Assembly: GCF_029227915.1 (NCBI RefSeq)
Contig: NC_079881.1
Location: 1,922,001 to 1,986,000 of the forward strand
Direction: 5' to 3'
DNA: 64,000 nt
Source: Hydractinia symbiolongicarpus
Lineage: Eukaryota > Cnidaria > Hydrozoa > Anthoathecata > Hydractiniidae
The position numbers and the translations under genes were made by a program. Within the stretch, counting starts at the first letter, position 1. Each line of letters begins with the position of its first letter. Of the stretch, positions 61,311-64,000 are shown one piece after another. The notes beneath the pieces were generated by a model. It did no database searches, was not told the origin of the DNA, and saw only the letters and a program-made list of their open reading frames with translations.

Positions 61311-62324
61311 TACAAGGAAAGTACCCAGGGAGTAAACTCATTTCTCAAACGATTTTTCAAATTATTTCTGCACCACTAGAACAAATGAGACTTGTAGTTT
61401 TCAAAAATGTTTTCATTTTTGATGAGACGCTTAATGAAAGTGGTTTAATCGCCGGCAAACGAAAACCCGCGATTTCCCGTAAATCCCGGGCTTGGCCCGT
61501 ATAGTCGAATGTATACAAAGAAAGTACCCTGTGAGTAAACTCATTTCCAGAACGATTTTTTAAATTATTTTTTCACCACTAAAACGCATAAGACTTGTTG
61601 TTTTCAAAAATGTTTTCATTTTTGATGAGACGCTTAATGAAAGAGGTTTAATCGCCGGCAAACGAAAACCCGCGATTTCCCGTAAATCCCGGGCTTGGCC
61701 CGTATAGTCAAAAGTATACAAAGAAAGTACCCAGGAAGTAAACTCATTTCACGAACGATTTTTTAATTTATTTTTTCACCACTAAAACGCATGAGACTTG
61801 TAGTTTTCAAAAATGTTTTCATTTTTGATGAGACGCTGAATAAAAGAAGTTTAATCGCCTGCAAACGAAAACCTGCGCTTTCCCGTAAATCCCGGACTCG
61901 GCCCGTATAGTCAAAAGTATACAAAGAAAGTACCCAGGGAGTAAACTCATTTCCCGAACGATTTTTTAATATTTTTTTTTTACCACTAAAACGCATGAGA
62001 CTTGTAGTTTTCAAAAATGTTTTCATTTTTGATGAGACGCTGATTAAAAGAAGTTTAATCGCCGGCAAACGAAATCCCGCGATTTCCTGTAAATCCCGGG
62101 CTTGGCCCGTATAGTCGAATGTATACAAAGAAAGTACCCAGGGATTAAACTCATTTCCCGAACGATATTTTAAATTTTTTTTCACCACTAAAACGCTTGA
62201 GACTTGTAGTTTTTAAAAATGTTTTCATTTTTGATGAGACGCTGAATAAAAGAAGTTTAATCGCCGGCAAACGAAAACCCGCGACTTCCCGTAAATCCGG
62301 ACTCGGCCCGTATAGTCAAAAGTA
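61311..62324. repeat. 1014-bp tandem duplication in domain B, copy 1
   Basis: Five monomers minus 1 bp. It begins at TACAAGGAAAG (61311) and repeats at 62325. Shared rare markers are CATTTCTCAAACG, ACTTGTTG, TTTCACGAACG, CGCCTGCAAACG, GCGCTTTCCC, GCTGATTAAAAG, TTTCCTGTAAATC, GGGATTAAACTC and CGATATTTTAAA. One base change was seen (TTTTCAAAAATG at 61399 against TTTTCAGAAATG at 62413). Confidence 0.9.
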
Positions 62325-63338
62325 TACAAGGAAAGTACCCAGGGAGTAAACTCATTTCTCAAACGATTTTTCAAATTATTTCTGCACCACTAGAACAAAT
62401 GAGACTTGTAGTTTTCAGAAATGTTTTCATTTTTGATGAGACGCTTAATGAAAGTGGTTTAATCGCCGGCAAACGAAAACCCGCGATTTCCCGTAAATCC
62501 CGGGCTTGGCCCGTATAGTCGAATGTATACAAAGAAAGTACCCTGTGAGTAAACTCATTTCCAGAACGATTTTTTAAATTATTTTTTCACCACTAAAACG
62601 CATAAGACTTGTTGTTTTCAAAAATGTTTTCATTTTTGATGAGACGCTTAATGAAAGAGGTTTAATCGCCGGCAAACGAAAACCCGCGATTTCCCGTAAA
62701 TCCCGGGCTTGGCCCGTATAGTCAAAAGTATACAAAGAAAGTACCCAGGAAGTAAACTCATTTCACGAACGATTTTTTAATTTATTTTTTCACCACTAAA
62801 ACGCATGAGACTTGTAGTTTTCAAAAATGTTTTCATTTTTGATGAGACGCTGAATAAAAGAAGTTTAATCGCCTGCAAACGAAAACCTGCGCTTTCCCGT
62901 AAATCCCGGACTCGGCCCGTATAGTCAAAAGTATACAAAGAAAGTACCCAGGGAGTAAACTCATTTCCCGAACGATTTTTTAATATTTTTTTTTTACCAC
63001 TAAAACGCATGAGACTTGTAGTTTTCAAAAATGTTTTCATTTTTGATGAGACGCTGATTAAAAGAAGTTTAATCGCCGGCAAACGAAATCCCGCGATTTC
63101 CTGTAAATCCCGGGCTTGGCCCGTATAGTCGAATGTATACAAAGAAAGTACCCAGGGATTAAACTCATTTCCCGAACGATATTTTAAATTTTTTTTCACC
63201 ACTAAAACGCTTGAGACTTGTAGTTTTTAAAAATGTTTTCATTTTTGATGAGACGCTGAATAAAAGAAGTTTAATCGCCGGCAAACGAAAACCCGCGACT
63301 TCCCGTAAATCCGGACTCGGCCCGTATAGTCAAAAGTA
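62325..63338. repeat. 1014-bp tandem duplication in domain B, copy 2
   Basis: Directly follows copy 1 and ends at 63338, where TACAAAGAAAG replaces the TACAAGGAAAG expected at the next period. It has the same length as the 20986-21999 duplication but is made of different monomer types, so it arose independently. Confidence 0.9.
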
Positions 63339-64000
63339 TACAAAGAAAGTACCCAGGGAGTAAACTCATTTCCCGAACGATTTTTTAAATTATTATTTCA
63401 CAACTAAAGCCCATGAGACTTGTAGTTTTTAAAAATGTTTTCATTTTTGATGAGACGCTGAATAAAAGAAGTTTAAACGCCGGCAAACGAAAATCCGCGA
63501 CTTCCCGTAAATCCCAGACTCGGCCCGTATAGGCAAAAGTATACAAAGAAAGTACCCAGTATGTAAACTCATTTCCCGAACGATTTTTTAAATTATTATT
63601 TCACCACTAAAGGCCATGAGACTTGTAGTTTTTAAAAATGTTTTCATTTTTGATGAGACGCTGAATAAAAGAAGTTTAATCGCCGGCAAACGAAAACCCG
63701 CGAGTTCCCGTAAATCCGGACTCGGCCCGTATAGTCAAAAGTATACAAAGAAAGTACCCAGGGAATAAACTCATTTCCCGAACGATTTTTTAAATTTTTT
63801 TTTTTACCACTAAAACGCATGAGACTTGTAGTTTTCAAAAATGTTTTCATTTTTGATGAGACACTGAATAAGAGAAGTTTAATCGCCGGCAAACGAAATC
63901 CCGCGATTTCCTGTAAATCCCGGGCTTGGCCCGTATAGTGGAATGTATACAAAGAAAGTACCCAGGGAGTAAACTCATTTCACGAACGATATTTTAAATT
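63339..64000. repeat. Satellite monomers at the right window edge
   Basis: About three and a quarter more units, some with AAAGCCCATGAG or AAAGGCCATGAG. Private changes include CCCAGTATGTAAAC near 63555 and GAGACACTG near 63861. The last unit again has CCTGTAAATCCC and CGATATTTTAAA as in the 1014-bp block. The array continues past the window. Confidence 0.85.

Larger units (their letters stand above)
1..64000. repeat. 203-bp satellite DNA array spanning the whole window
   Basis: A unit of 203 bp repeats head to tail throughout. Anchors such as the AAAAC start fall at 1, 204 and 407, then 687, 890, 1093 and 1296, so spacing is 203 except in a few odd units. Every unit I followed reads in the same direction. 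Each has the same order of landmarks: a GC-rich part (AAAACCCGCG to GGCCCGTATAG), GTATACAAAG, a GAGTAAACTC dyad, a T-rich stretch, CACCACTAAAACGCATGAGA, TTTTCATTTTTGATGAGACGC, then GCCGGCAAACG. GC content of a hand-built consensus is about 38%. No other sequence class interrupts the array. The unit is close to one nucleosome plus linker, which is common for centromeric and pericentromeric satellites; that role is inference. I do not recognise the family. Confidence 0.98.
33051..64000. repeat. Satellite domain B (right-half monomer variants)
   Basis: Units here are marked by AAATTATCTTTTC, TTGTCACCAC, CTGCACCACTAGAACAAATG, CGCATAAGAC, ACTTGCAG, GAAATCCCGCG, GTATGCAAAG, GAACAATTTTTTAA and expanded T-tracts before ACCACTAAAACG. 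Most units carry CCCGGGCTTGGCCCG, so the CGGGC-TTG-GCCCG inverted repeat is usual here. Long near-identical duplications are more frequent than in domain A. Confidence 0.8.

Noticed and set aside
1-64000. Many reading frames of 60-141 codons on both strands, several with the same peptide
   Set aside because: They are translations of the same satellite unit. They recur at unit spacing, begin and end at fixed points of the unit (many with TTG starts, or with an ATG created by the 41-bp junction), show frame changes from one unit to the next, and have no ribosome site, conserved domain or consistent length. None is annotated as a gene.
1-64000. CRISPR array
   Set aside because: Repeats are contiguous with no unique spacers, the unit is 203 bp, and no cas-like gene is present.
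1-64000. Telomeric repeats or rDNA spacer subrepeats
   Set aside because: No short telomere-type hexamer or heptamer arrays occur, and no rRNA sequence is present within 64 kb, so a ribosomal spacer origin has no support.
1-64000. Assigning the organism from the satellite sequence
   Set aside because: I do not recognise the monomer. High CpG argues mildly against heavily methylating vertebrate or plant genomes, but this is not enough to name a group.

Overview
The whole 64 kb window is one uninterrupted satellite DNA array. A unit of 203 bp repeats head to tail in the same orientation from the first base to the last, about 315 times. I see no real protein gene, rRNA, tRNA, transposable element, CRISPR array, microsatellite block or unique single-copy DNA. 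This points to a eukaryotic nuclear chromosome and a heterochromatic region (centromeric, pericentromeric or subtelomeric). I do not recognise the satellite family and cannot name the organism. CpG is not depleted in the unit (hand count 13 CpG per 203 bp, observed/expected about 1.7), which argues against long-term heavy CpG methylation.

Layout. Bases 1 to about 32.4 kb carry one family of monomer variants (domain A). From about 33.05 kb to the end a second family dominates (domain B), with a mixed boundary near 32.4-33.06 kb. Domain A: 1-6.9 kb is a variable higher-order pattern with 164, 244 and 280 bp odd-length units; 8.7-11.5 kb is a partial seven-monomer repeat (1421 bp); 11.8-18.4 kb is a mosaic of two blocks (X and Y) in the order X Y x Y X Y; 19.4-25.4 kb is a 3449 bp-offset duplication containing a 1014 bp tandem duplication; 25.3-27.0 kb is a third X-Y copy; 28.5-32.2 kb holds 811 and 1258 bp tandem duplications and more 244 bp units. 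Domain B: six copies of an 880 bp cassette, each opened by a 73 bp short unit; tandem duplications of 608, 2434, 2507, 1218, 2380 and 1014 bp; and a 407 bp dimeric stretch near 59-61 kb.

Interpretation. The array looks shaped by repeated unequal exchange. Nearly every duplication length is a whole number of 203 bp units, give or take a few bases or the net length of an odd-sized unit. Several tandem copies look almost identical and must be recent. The many short minus-strand reading frames are one translation of the same satellite unit seen again and again and are not genes.
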